From CAYSWV01 sp964434865 (GTDB taxonomy: Bacteria > Cyanobacteriota > Cyanobacteriia > Thermostichales > Thermostichaceae), in NCBI GenBank assembly GCA_964434865.1, contig CAYSWV010000013.1:25858-89857 (forward strand): a stretch of DNA of 64,000 nt, read 5' to 3'. The position numbers and the translations under genes were made by a program. Under the pieces are notes generated by a model. It was given only the letters and a program-made list of their open reading frames with translations, was not told the origin of the DNA and did not search any database. Below are positions 7,165 to 17,800 of the stretch, piece by piece; within the stretch, counting starts at the first letter, position 1; the number at the start of each line of letters is the position of its first letter.

Positions 7165-9852
7165 TTATTGATCGAGCAATGACCGAACTAGTGTAATGAG
7201 ATCCTGTGTTGAAAAGCCTTTGGTTAAATAATCAGTGGCTCCAACACGACGTGCTTCACGACTCCATTCTTCCGATAATCTAGACGAAATTACCAAGATG
7301 GGTAAGGTTAATCCAGCCCCGCGACATTGATCAATCAAGGTAAAACCATCCATACGAGGCATCTCAATATCTGTGATCAATAAATCAGGATGGCCTTGAG
7401 TTTGGAGCCATTGCCAAGCTTCAACCCCATCAGCACAGGTACTAACACTATAGCCATAGCTAGTTAAACTGGCTTCAATCCGGCGGCGCATCAGGGCAGC
7501 ATCATCTACAACTAGAATTGATCGGCCAGCTCGGGGTTGCACGGTGGGGGCTAGGGTAGTGATTGCAGGTAGTTGTGGCACCGGTAATGAAGATTGGGTA
7601 ATCAAAGCAATCGGATCTAATACAGGAATCAAGCGGCCATCAGGTTGAAGACTAACCCCTAGGAGACCTGCAGGTGGGTTGAGGGGATGAGGAATAGACT
7701 GAATTAAAAGTTCACTTTGCCCTAAGAGTTCATCTGCAATTAACCAGGCTGATCCCTCATTGGGGGTTCCAGGGTGAGTACAGATAGCCACAGCATCCTC
7801 TGTAAAGCCATCACGAGCCTCCGTTCGCAGCCACAGGGTGGCCAGATCAATGGCTACAGAAGCTACGGTTTCAGTTTGAATGATCCATTCTTTGCGAGCA
7901 CCTCGAGTGATTTGCTGATAGTCCAAGACTTCTAAGAGACTAGTCGAGGCGGTTTCATCGCTAGGGATTGCCATCGTTTGAGAGCCGACTCGGATTAAAA
8001 TGCATTGAACTAATAAGTGTGGTACTGGGATTTCAATAGTATAAAGGGTACCCTGCCCCACCACGCTACGCAAACTGAGTTGTCCATCTAAGGCCTGAAT
8101 CTGGCTGGCTACCACATCCATCCCGACACCCCGACCGGAGATATCTGAAACCTCAGATCGAGACGAGAATCCAGGTTGACAGAGTACAGCCAAGAGCTGC
8201 TCAGGTGTTTGGGTAGCGGTTAAGGGCATTCCTTTTTGGTGAGCTAGCTGAGCAATATGGTCAGGATCAATGCCTTTTCCATCATCTTGAACTAGCAGCC
8301 GATATAAGTTGCCTCGACGTTGGAGGGTCATCTGAATGGTACCTTGAGAGAGTTTACCGGCATCGGTCCGCTCGGCTGGCGACTCTAGGCCATGATCAAA
8401 GGCATTACGGATGAGGTGGAGTAAGACCGGTTCTAATTGCTGAACCGTGCCAGCATCTAATTCTAAAGTTTCACCTCGGATGATCAATTGAGCCGGCTTA
8501 TGATAACGAGTTGTGAGATCTCGTAGGATACTACGCACTTTAAACCCAATGGTTCGGAAGGAAACCAAGCGGCTGGATTCAATGGTGCGCTGAAGGCGGT
8601 GGATAGTTTTGTTGAGTTGTTGCAGCGTTAATTCAGTTTGTTGGGCTGTTTTTTCGGCTTCAGCTCCTATTTCTGATAGGCGGAGACTATTTTCCAGTAA
8701 GCGATTTATGGTTAAATACCCTTGCCGGTATTGTTCAGTGGCAGGGGTATCTTCCTGATCAGTGAGACTATTCAGCAATGCGTAATCATCTTGCATCTGC
8801 CGGAGTTGAGTAATGTAATAGGTACTCTCTTGAGCCAAGAGTAACAATGGTCGGAGTTGAGCTTGAAGTGACTTAAACAGTTCTTGAGACGTCCGCACAG
8901 TTAGTAGTGTATCAACCGTATCTTTAGCAGAAGCATCCAACCGCTGCAGGGGAACAGCAATTTGAACGTCAGGGATTGGATCAGCAGCAGATGTGGGAGC
9001 TGCCATCGATGGGGCCGCAGTTGCTGGAGTTGGCATCGATGGAGCCGCAGTCACTTGAGGTCGGCGTTTGAGGGCTTCAGGAATGACCCCCCCTCGTTTA
9101 GCGGAGGTCTTTAAAAGGTTGAGGTATTGGGGCCATGTATTTTGCCAAAACAGAGGTTCCAGCCGATCAAATAAAACCTGACTCCGTTTCAATAAACGTT
9201 TCCACTCTGGTGAAAATTGTAGATCTTGGCCAATATCTCCCAACTGCTGAAGGGTCTCTTGGGCCGTTTCAATCACTTCAGTAGCCACTGTTGTGCCTTC
9301 ACTGGGTAGCTGTTCTAGAGCCATTTCCAAATCAAGCACAACTAGATCGAAGCCTTGTTCTGCAAACTCTTGCCATAGCTGCACCTGCTCGTTCCAATCC
9401 CCTAAGTACTCAGTTTGAATGGTTTGCTTAAGGGTTTCAATTTGTTGAATCGAGGGTTGAACAGCTTCTGTAGCTGGGGGTCCCAAAGCTTTGATCTGAA
9501 CACTACTAGCTAATAATTCGCCGGCTTCCAGAAGCATCGCTGCCAAGTGCCCATCTTCAAGGGGTGGAGCTGTATCTAAATACCGTAATTCTGAGAGTAA
9601 ATCTTCTAAGACCGTAGCAACCTGTAATACGGCATCGGCCCGCACCGTCACGGCCCCACCTTTGATCGTGTGAATATAACGATAGAGTTCTTGAATATCT
9701 GCTTTCCAGGAGCCAACCTGCAGCCGCTGTGATAGATCTAAATAGCTCTGCAAATACCCCTGAGTATCCACCTCAAACATGGTTCGTAGCTCTTGCTGCA
9801 GCTGCGCCTCAACCGGATCTAGGATATCAGTAGACATATCTGGGCTTGACAT
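7165..9852 (-). CDS. CheA-type hybrid histidine kinase of a pilus chemotaxis system
   Basis: Cytoplasmic kinase of 895 residues that should phosphorylate the cognate CheY-like regulators in response to the receptors encoded upstream. Order of domains: Hpt (about 10-115, phospho-acceptor H61 in HTIKGG), a long linker with an Ala/Pro/Thr stretch (about 265-300), a dimerisation helix pair, a HATPase (about 470-610) with the N-box LIRNAFDHGLE and glycine boxes DDGKGID and GRGVGMD, a CheW-like domain (about 615-750), and a C-terminal receiver (about 770-895) with the phospho-acceptor in LLITDIEMPRMDG. Only one Hpt is present. It is last in the operon; CAGGAG precedes the start. Confidence 0.95.
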   Translation of the reverse strand: MSSPDMSTDILDPVEAQLQQELRTMFEVDTQGYLQSYLDLSQRLQVGSWKADIQELYRYIHTIKGGAVTVRADAVLQVATVLEDLLSELRYLDTAPPLEDGHLAAMLLEAGELLASSVQIKALGPPATEAVQPSIQQIETLKQTIQTEYLGDWNEQVQLWQEFAEQGFDLVVLDLEMALEQLPSEGTTVATEVIETAQETLQQLGDIGQDLQFSPEWKRLLKRSQVLFDRLEPLFWQNTWPQYLNLLKTSAKRGGVIPEALKRRPQVTAAPSMPTPATAAPSMAAPTSAADPIPDVQIAVPLQRLDASAKDTVDTLLTVRTSQELFKSLQAQLRPLLLLAQESTYYITQLRQMQDDYALLNSLTDQEDTPATEQYRQGYLTINRLLENSLRLSEIGAEAEKTAQQTELTLQQLNKTIHRLQRTIESSRLVSFRTIGFKVRSILRDLTTRYHKPAQLIIRGETLELDAGTVQQLEPVLLHLIRNAFDHGLESPAERTDAGKLSQGTIQMTLQRRGNLYRLLVQDDGKGIDPDHIAQLAHQKGMPLTATQTPEQLLAVLCQPGFSSRSEVSDISGRGVGMDVVASQIQALDGQLSLRSVVGQGTLYTIEIPVPHLLVQCILIRVGSQTMAIPSDETASTSLLEVLDYQQITRGARKEWIIQTETVASVAIDLATLWLRTEARDGFTEDAVAICTHPGTPNEGSAWLIADELLGQSELLIQSIPHPLNPPAGLLGVSLQPDGRLIPVLDPIALITQSSLPVPQLPAITTLAPTVQPRAGRSILVVDDAALMRRRIEASLTSYGYSVSTCADGVEAWQWLQTQGHPDLLITDIEMPRMDGFTLIDQCRGAGLTLPILVISSRLSEEWSREARRVGATDYLTKGFSTQDLITLVRSLLDQ

Positions 9853-9886
9853 GGGGTGCTCCTGTAAAGTTGGCGGTAGCTTCAGA

Positions 9887-12241
9887 TTATTGAGAGGTAT
9901 TGGAGGTTAGCAGAGCCTCTGTTGAGGTATGACCATTGCGGCTTGATTCCTGGGCTTGTGTTGATCCATTTGAATAGCTAACATCGAGAGTTTGCATCTG
10001 TAAAGCCTCTGCAATTTGGAAGAACTGCACTGTGCTGAGGAGACGATCGGCAATCGTTTTCATGGCGTGAGTTTGATCTTGGGTGATGCTAGCTTTTTGA
10101 TCAGCTTCGGCGGCAATAAGAGCGATCTTTTCCATCGCTTGGAGAGTGTTATCAGCAGCTTCAGCAATGGATTGACTGGATAAGGTCATGTCTTGCCCTA
10201 AGAGGGTTACCCGTTCCGTTAACGTTTGAATATTGTCAAAGGCTTGTTTCGAGCGTTCAGTACCTGTTGCAAATTGAGTGACCTGGTCAGTGATCTCAGT
10301 GACGTCTTTGTTGAGACCCGATACTACCGTTTGGATTTGATCGGTACGTTGCTGTAGCACCTGGAGGCCCTGGTTAGTTTGTTGAGCGAGATCATTTACT
10401 TGGCTCGCAATGGTTTCAAATTCTCGAGCAATACTGGCAAATTGATCAGGATCTTCTTGGCCTAAAGCTCTGGCGGCTAAGGTTGAAGCATTCAAGGCCA
10501 GCACTCGAGTAAGTGAGGCAATCCGTTTTTGATCTTTGGTAAACTGTGAGGCGAGTTCAATAAACTGGTTTAGGGTTTGAACACGTTTGACAATTTGTTC
10601 GGATCCATCTTTTAGGGTTGAGAGACCTTCTGACATGCTTGATAGTTCTTGCTGACCTTCAAGTACTGCTTCCTGTGTTTCATTTAGCGCTTGATCAGCC
10701 ACCATTGATTGACGAGCTGAGTCTTGAGAGAGCTGGCTAACCCCTTCCATCAATAAACGGACTTCAGCTACTGAGGTTGCTTGTTGTTCTGCTTGTTTAG
10801 CTGTGTTACTAGCCATGGCTTCTAGATCGGAGGCCCCCTGTGTAACCTGTTGAGCTGTAGTAAAGGTAACAGCAATCACACTAGCTAACTCTTCAATCAG
10901 GCGGTTGAGTGTGTCAGCCACCAAGCCTGTCGCCCGATCACTCACTTTCGCTTGAACGGTTAGATCACCATCTTCAAGGGAAGACACCACATCCAGGATA
11001 TGGCCCACATCAAGCTGTAGCATGGCACTATCACTTTCGATTTGCTCGTTTTTAGACTCTAACTCCTGAGCTGTTAGTTGGACTTCGCTCAGAACTTGCT
11101 GGAGTTGTTGAGCCATTCTATTAATATTGAGGCAAAGGATAGCAACCTCATCATTACCTTCAACCACAAGCCGTTTATCCAGTTGCCCTTGTCCAATTTG
11201 TTCAACAGCAGCAGCAGCATCCTGGAGGGGTTTAATGGTTCGACTTACCGTCAAAGATGCGATCACACTAATGACAATAGCAGAGAAAATGGTCCCAACG
11301 ATGATGGTATTGCCCATTCGGGTTATAGCAGCAAATGCAACATCTTCATCAATGCTGTGAGATAAACGCCATCCGAGATCAGGCATATCCTGCAGTGTAG
11401 GCACCAAGGCAAAACTGATCAGCACATCCGCATCATCTTGATCAAGTCCAGCTTGAGTAGCAAAGTACGAACCTCCCTGGGGCTGAGCTTGTAATCGTTG
11501 GGTAATGCCTGGAAAAACCGCGTCATGGGCTAGGGGTTCACTTTGGCTCACCAAGGGTGAAGTTGAGAGAAAGACCCGATTACTTTGATCAACCAGGAAA
11601 TACTCGTCTTGCTGTCTAGTCTCTAAAAAGGGAGCTAAGACTGCTGTGGGGAGCCGAGACCGCACAACCCCAACTAAGTCACCAGTATCTTGATCTCGAA
11701 CAGGGGCTGACAAATAGATGACCACTTGGCCAGCAGATTGGGAAAACCGGGGCTGTGAAATAAAGATCTGGCCTGTGAGCGCATTTTGAAAATAGTCATC
11801 ATCACTGTGATTGCTATGAGCAGCATTTCCCGACGCCGCAATATCAGTGCCTGTTGTATCCAACAAGGCTAAGCTGTCGTACCCTACTCGGGAGATGGAC
11901 AGATACCTATCTAAAAACTGTTCATTCTCTTCAACAGTGATTTGAGAACGCAGTTGTGAGCTTGTAAAAATAGGGTCTTGAGAGAGTTCTAAAATGTCAG
12001 CATACCGTTCAAACATATACTGAGCGATCTCTGAAGCTACCAACTGGGTGTTGGCCACCTGGTCGGCGCGAATCTGAGGTTCAAAAGTTTGATCAGCAAC
12101 GATAAAGGCACATGATCCCACTAAAGCAACCGGTAAAGCACTGATAGCAATCGCAAATAGAGTACCTTTTCGGACCAAGCTCCATCCTTGTTGAGTCGGC
12201 TGGGGATCGGTTGGGCTAGAGTCAGGAACTATCGGTGGCAT
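9887..12241 (-). CDS. Methyl-accepting-type receptor (Cache sensor), first of three upstream of cheA
   Basis: 784-residue membrane receptor. A cytoplasmic N terminus is followed by TM1 (about 25-48), a periplasmic double-Cache-like sensor (about 50-300), TM2 (about 305-330), HAMP (about 330-385), a second HAMP-like element (EDGDLTVQAKV, then GLVADTLNRLIEEL), and a long signalling coiled coil. The tip region reads VLALNASTLAARALGQEDPDQF in place of the usual ALNAAIEAARAGEQGRGF. The tip glutamate is lost and two residues are inserted. It should cluster with CheW and CheA at the cell pole or membrane. The ligand is unknown. GGAG lies ten bases before the start. Confidence 0.92.
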   Translation of the reverse strand: MPPIVPDSSPTDPQPTQQGWSLVRKGTLFAIAISALPVALVGSCAFIVADQTFEPQIRADQVANTQLVASEIAQYMFERYADILELSQDPIFTSSQLRSQITVEENEQFLDRYLSISRVGYDSLALLDTTGTDIAASGNAAHSNHSDDDYFQNALTGQIFISQPRFSQSAGQVVIYLSAPVRDQDTGDLVGVVRSRLPTAVLAPFLETRQQDEYFLVDQSNRVFLSTSPLVSQSEPLAHDAVFPGITQRLQAQPQGGSYFATQAGLDQDDADVLISFALVPTLQDMPDLGWRLSHSIDEDVAFAAITRMGNTIIVGTIFSAIVISVIASLTVSRTIKPLQDAAAAVEQIGQGQLDKRLVVEGNDEVAILCLNINRMAQQLQQVLSEVQLTAQELESKNEQIESDSAMLQLDVGHILDVVSSLEDGDLTVQAKVSDRATGLVADTLNRLIEELASVIAVTFTTAQQVTQGASDLEAMASNTAKQAEQQATSVAEVRLLMEGVSQLSQDSARQSMVADQALNETQEAVLEGQQELSSMSEGLSTLKDGSEQIVKRVQTLNQFIELASQFTKDQKRIASLTRVLALNASTLAARALGQEDPDQFASIAREFETIASQVNDLAQQTNQGLQVLQQRTDQIQTVVSGLNKDVTEITDQVTQFATGTERSKQAFDNIQTLTERVTLLGQDMTLSSQSIAEAADNTLQAMEKIALIAAEADQKASITQDQTHAMKTIADRLLSTVQFFQIAEALQMQTLDVSYSNGSTQAQESSRNGHTSTEALLTSNTSQ

Positions 12242-12302
12242 GGGATCAACTCCATAAATGAGGGAACGGTAAAGTAAAGAGGGTTATTTAATCAGATCTA
12301 GA

Positions 12303-14729
12303 TCAGGATGTTATTAGGGGAAATGGCTGATCCGTTGCGGTTTCGGTAGGCTCTTCTGTTGTCGGATCTATTGAAGAATTACCATTGTCAGTAACACCTG
12401 CTCCTGACAGTCTGAAAAATTGAATCCGTTGCAAGAGTTGCTCAGAGAGTTCTTCCATTTGTTCAGACTGCTGTTGAGTACTCTGGGTTAATTCAGCGGT
12501 ACGATTCGCTAGATCCGCAATATCCCTAACTGCTTGTGCGGTGGCTTGAGCCGCGCCTAAAATAGATTGACTGGATTCAGCGACGGTACTGGTGGCTAGA
12601 CTTAAATCTTCACTGACTGAGCTGACATGGCTAAACACTTCTGTGGATTGATCAACCCCAACGGTAAAGCCCTCCACTAAGCCTGCTAAATTTTCAATAT
12701 CTTCATTGATAACCGCAACCGCTTCTTGTACCTGTGTGGTCCGTTGTTGTAAGGGACCTAATCCTGCATTGGTTTGGTTAGCTAAGTCACCCACCTGTTT
12801 GGCGATCGCTTCAAATTCCATAGCCAGACTGAGAAACTGTTTGGGATCTTTCTGTTCTTTAGCTCGAGCTGCGATTAAGTTAGCACTCATTGACAACATC
12901 TGGGTTAACGAAGCCACCTGAGCTTGCTCCTGAACAAATTCATCAGCTAGCAAGGCAAATTCACCTAACGCTTGGGTTTGATCGACAATGCGATTGGATC
13001 CCGATTTCAATACCGTAATTCCATTACTTAAGTTAGCAATAGCACTTTGGCCTTGATCAAGGGCATACCGTACATTAAAGAGGGCTTGGCTAGTTTGTTC
13101 CGCTGTAGTGGCTGAATCTTGAGCGTAAGTTTCAACCTGATCAGTAAGGTCTAAAATCTGGGCGACTTGCTCGGCTTGCAGGACGGCTAGTGATGTTACT
13201 TCTTTGGCTTTATCTTCTAAGGCTTTAGATCGCTGGGTGACCTGCTGAGCGGTATCTAATACTTGTGATAGTATCTGACGTAACTGGGTGACCAATCGAT
13301 TAAAAGTATCTGCAACTAGGCCAGTGACAAACGGTCCAATTTCTGCCTGTGCAGTTAGATCGCCTTCTTCAACTTCGGAGACCACTTTGAGTAGATGCCG
13401 AACTTCTTGTTGTAAGTTTTCATTATCCTCAACGGCCTGTCGAGCTCGCTGATTCAATTCCTGAGTAGCCTCTGTCAAGGCTTGATTCACCTGGGCTGAC
13501 TTTTGGTTGAGGTCGCGGGTCATTTGATTAAATACTTTAAATAAAGTACTAAACTCTTGAAAGGCTGATGTTTCAGGTAGCGTATACTCGGTTTGACCGC
13601 TAGTCACAGCTTTGGCCGCGCGGTTGAGTTCGCTGAGCGGCTGGGTAATTTTGCGGACGATGTAAATAGCTGTCATTGTCACTAATCCACACAACAGCAG
13701 ACCCAAGATGACTGTAGTCCAGTTGTTTTGATTGATTTGAGTGATAAAACTAGACTCTGGCACCACCACCACGATCAGCCAGTCTAGCCCTAGCGTATCT
13801 TGCCAGGGGATCACTTGAGCAAAGTGGCGTTGGCCATCATATCTAAACAGCACTGGATCAGATTGAGGGGATGCTAATGTGGATGCTAGAGCTTGACCGG
13901 TAGCCTGAATCAGGGGGCTAGGATGACTATCTAGTGCCACTCGTTCGAGGGTAGGTTGGGCCTGATCAGTAATGGACGTCGCAACAATGAGACCATCTCG
14001 TTCAATAATCAAAATCTGACCGGCTATACTCTGAGCCAAATTCTGTAAAAACTGGTTAAACTGACTCAAGATCAAATCAGCACCAAAGACGCCCAGTAGC
14101 TGTTCATCCTGATAAAGCGGATAACTAGTTGAGATTGAAAAGACTTCAGGCTGATCGTCCCATTGATAAATATCACTCCAAAGCGGCTGTCCTGCTGCAA
14201 CGGCATCAGCGTACCAATCATCTTCTAAGGGATTGTAGGGGATGGTTTCCACCTCTGAGACTGGATTGCCTTGTTGATCAAGATCAAATAGCGTAATTAG
14301 CTCTGGGGTTTCAGGGGTAATTTGCTCAAGATAGAGACCTGTTTCATTGCGCCCTATTCCAGTAAACACACCCGTTGGCGTACTAAAGTTGACATAACTA
14401 ATATCTGGAAAGATTTGCATTTGCTGGTAGAAGTAACGAGCTAAACTAGTTTGATCATTGAGATCTATCAGCTCTTCTTGATGGGCACCAACATTAAGTA
14501 AGTTTAAGACTTGGGGCGTATTCAAATAATCGGTGAGTTCCTGATCAACTCGGGCCGCCACTGCCTGCTGTAATCGTTGAGCTAAATCTTCAACCGCTCT
14601 TTGGCTATTTCGAAAGGATAGTGATCCAATTAAACCCACAGCTAGTAGCATTTGGAGAATAAAAGGTAGAACTAGCACCGTACTCAACTTAAGTTGGGGC
14701 TGGGATGGGGGATGTAATGAAGATGCCAT
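12303..14729 (-). CDS. Methyl-accepting-type receptor (Cache sensor), second of three
   Basis: 808 residues with TM1 (about 17-38) and a large periplasmic Cache-like sensor (about 45-335) that includes VSFSTPTG-like sensor strands and WYADAVAAGQPLWSDIY, a sequence typical of dCache domains. TM2 (about 338-360) and HAMP follow, then a second HAMP-like element (EEGDLTAQAEI) and the signalling hairpin. The tip reads MLSMSANLIAARAKEQKDPKQF, the most divergent of the three. The sensor differs strongly from the receptor that follows, while the signalling parts are clearly paralogous, suggesting sensor swapping after duplication. The ligand is unknown. Confidence 0.92.
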   Translation of the reverse strand: MASSLHPPSQPQLKLSTVLVLPFILQMLLAVGLIGSLSFRNSQRAVEDLAQRLQQAVAARVDQELTDYLNTPQVLNLLNVGAHQEELIDLNDQTSLARYFYQQMQIFPDISYVNFSTPTGVFTGIGRNETGLYLEQITPETPELITLFDLDQQGNPVSEVETIPYNPLEDDWYADAVAAGQPLWSDIYQWDDQPEVFSISTSYPLYQDEQLLGVFGADLILSQFNQFLQNLAQSIAGQILIIERDGLIVATSITDQAQPTLERVALDSHPSPLIQATGQALASTLASPQSDPVLFRYDGQRHFAQVIPWQDTLGLDWLIVVVVPESSFITQINQNNWTTVILGLLLCGLVTMTAIYIVRKITQPLSELNRAAKAVTSGQTEYTLPETSAFQEFSTLFKVFNQMTRDLNQKSAQVNQALTEATQELNQRARQAVEDNENLQQEVRHLLKVVSEVEEGDLTAQAEIGPFVTGLVADTFNRLVTQLRQILSQVLDTAQQVTQRSKALEDKAKEVTSLAVLQAEQVAQILDLTDQVETYAQDSATTAEQTSQALFNVRYALDQGQSAIANLSNGITVLKSGSNRIVDQTQALGEFALLADEFVQEQAQVASLTQMLSMSANLIAARAKEQKDPKQFLSLAMEFEAIAKQVGDLANQTNAGLGPLQQRTTQVQEAVAVINEDIENLAGLVEGFTVGVDQSTEVFSHVSSVSEDLSLATSTVAESSQSILGAAQATAQAVRDIADLANRTAELTQSTQQQSEQMEELSEQLLQRIQFFRLSGAGVTDNGNSSIDPTTEEPTETATDQPFPLITS

Positions 14730-14884
14730 TGTCTAAAACCTTGCTGTAGAGAGTTTGAATCAATAGTATCGGGTGGTTTAGGCTTATCAGCCTGATCTGG
14801 AGGCCATGCTCACTGACAACCTTGGCCTCAGTCTTGATCATTCACGGCATACCTGTCCTCCCGTGTGTTGAACATCCGTAATCT

Positions 14885-17800
14885 CTATAGCTCCGATAAC
14901 GCTTTTTCTACATCACTGAGATCATCTTCTTCCCCTTGGGCTTGGGGATCTGGTGCTACCTCTGAGTCCTGAATCACCATCGTTTTAAGCTCATCAAGCA
15001 GTTGGGCTGACGGTGGATGCGAAGAGGTTGACTCAGATACTTCTTGATTAATTAGATCATTGAGTTCATTAATGGGACCATCGATTGAGCTGTCAGTGAG
15101 GTCGTTAGTTTGGCTATCACTCGGGTTGGTGGTTTGATGATCACTTTGGCTATCACTTTGGTGATCATTTTGGCTATCATTTTGGCTATCANNNNNNNNN
15201 NNNNNNNNNNNNNNNNNNNNNNNNNNNNNNNNNNNNNNNNNNNNNNNNNNNNNNNNNNNNNNNNNNNNNNNNNNNNNNNNNNNNNNNNNNNATCATTTTG
15301 GCTATCATTTTGGCTATCAATGGCAGCTTGAGCTAGTTCCTGTAGTTGTTGCTGCTCAGGTTGTGGACTAGCCAGAGTTGGTTCTACCTCAGCTAATTCA
15401 GCCTGTAAGATCTCGTCTTCTACAGATACGCTGGGTGTCGAGGCAGCCATTAGACTAAACTCATCCAGGGATTGCTGTTCTGACAAAACGGGATCAACAA
15501 CCTCCAACTCGTCCAGCAAGTGCTCCACAGCAGCCTGATCTTCTAAGGCTTGTTCTACTATGTCTGCTAGTTGAGACGCGTCAGACTGAGTGTTAACTGT
15601 CGCATCAGCAACGGCAGCCTTTTCTAGATCCTGAATGAGTTGATCTACGGAGACACGACTCAAATCACTAATGAGCTGATCGGCCTCTTGTTGATCTTGA
15701 TCGGTTGGACCTAGTTGACTGAGATCATTGAGCACCTGGTCAACAGTGGCCACATCGGTTTCATAATCACGTTCACTATCTTGGATCTGAGTCAAGATTA
15801 GTTGGCTAGGATCTTGATCTAAGGCTTGTTGGAAAGTGGCCAAAAGGGCTTGTTCTGAGTCTGCCAATGGGCTGGAAGCGGTTTCACTAGGTTCGGATGG
15901 CTGGGGCTCTGGAGCTGATTGATTGGGATGCCACACTGCTGTAATAGGTCCGCCTTGGGGTTCTCGAATCTGGTCAGCTTCAGGATCAATTGGAATTCGG
16001 AAAAACTCAACTTCAGCCATCAATTGGCCGGATAGAGCTCCCATTTGTTCAGATTGAGATTGAGATTGGCTGGTTAAAAGTGCGGTCTGTTGAGCCAGTT
16101 GGGCGATCTGTTCAATGGTATTAGCAGTAGCCTGGGTGGCCTCAATAATATTTCGGGTTGAGGCTGAGACATCTTTACCGGCTTTCACCACTTCACGCGT
16201 CACATCACCCACATCTTTAAAGATCTCGCTAGACTGCTCAACGCCTTGAGTAAACTCACTAACTAGGCCGCTAAGCCCTTGAACTTCAGTATCAATGGTG
16301 GATACAACAGTATGAATTTGAGCGGTGCGTTGTTCTAGAGTGGTTAAGCTTTCATTGGTTTGCTGAGCCAGTGCACCTACCTGATCGGCAATAGCTTCAA
16401 ATTCACGGGCTACCACTGCAAACTGTCTAGGATCTCGCTGTTCAGAAGCACGGGCGGCTACCAAGGCAGCATTTAACGCCAGAACCTGAGTCATAGCGGC
16501 AATACTACTTTGATCGGTGACAAATTGCTCAGCCAACCCCACAAACTCACCTAGAGTTTTCATCTGTTGCACAATGCGGTCACTACCCTGCCGTAGGATC
16601 CCAATCCCATCGGTCAGACTAGTAATGGTCTCTTGACCCTGATCAACCCCTCCAGCTGCCAACATTAGAAACTGGTTAGTGGCATCAACTTTCTCAGCTG
16701 CATCGAGAGCGACCCGTTCGACCTCTTGGGTTAGCATCAACACTTGAGCGACATCTTGAGCTTGCTGATCGGCATTGCGGGCCACATCGGCAGCCATCAT
16801 TTCCAGGTTGCGGGTCCCAAAGGAAACTTCTTGAGCCGCTCGAATCACTTGGATCATGACTCGAGTTAACTGTTCAATAAGCCGGTTCAGGGTATCAGCC
16901 AGCAAGCCCGTGATCAGTGGGCTCATATTTGCCTGGACAGTTAGGTTACCAGCTTCAACTTCAGAAGCCACATAGAGAAGTTGTTCGATTTCGTACTGCA
17001 ACATTTCGTTTTCTTGTTGCGCTTTCTCGGTCATTTGTTTTAACAGGTCCGTCCGTTGTTCGACTTGGGCTTCTAAACTTTGGTTGGCCGCTTCTAGATC
17101 TTCCTGGCTTTGGGCTAAGGCTGTGGTTGCTTCTACAATGGCAAATCGAAGTCGCTGCGGAGCTTGAACCAACTGATACATCAAAACGGATGACACTAGA
17201 GCCACTGCCCCACCCATGATCCAAATTAAACGTCCAAGCGGGGATTGCATGACCCAGCCTCCGGGTGGAATAGCTGCGAGTTGCCACGACCCATCGGGTA
17301 GACTCACCGTGGTTGTGATCGCCTCTTGATCAAACACACTAGGATCACCATAAAAAACAGCCCTACCCGCTCCCTGAGCATCTCGCAGGCTCACTTGTAA
17401 AGAATCAGTCAGCTCAAGCACCCCTGCTTCGTCCAGGAGTACGTCCTCTAAAATAATGGTGCCAGCTAAACCCCAATACTCCCCCCGTTGAGGTTGACCG
17501 GCTGCAGGTGTTAAAAAGATAGGGGTGCGACTAATGAGAGTAGTCCCCTCAGCCTGCTCAATGGGCCCAGTAATGACGGTTTGGCGTGTTTCAATAGCTC
17601 GATCAATCGCTGCTCTTTCTTCAGGAATGCCAGTGGGATCAAAACCAATTGCAGCTTGATTCTCTTCAAAGGGATAAATATGACTGATCACATTATCTTG
17701 GTAGAGTACGATACTTTGAATTCCTGTTTGTTCAGCCAGGATGACTTCAGCTAGCAGACTAAATTCAGCTTGATCAATATCAGGTCTTTCAGCTGAGATA

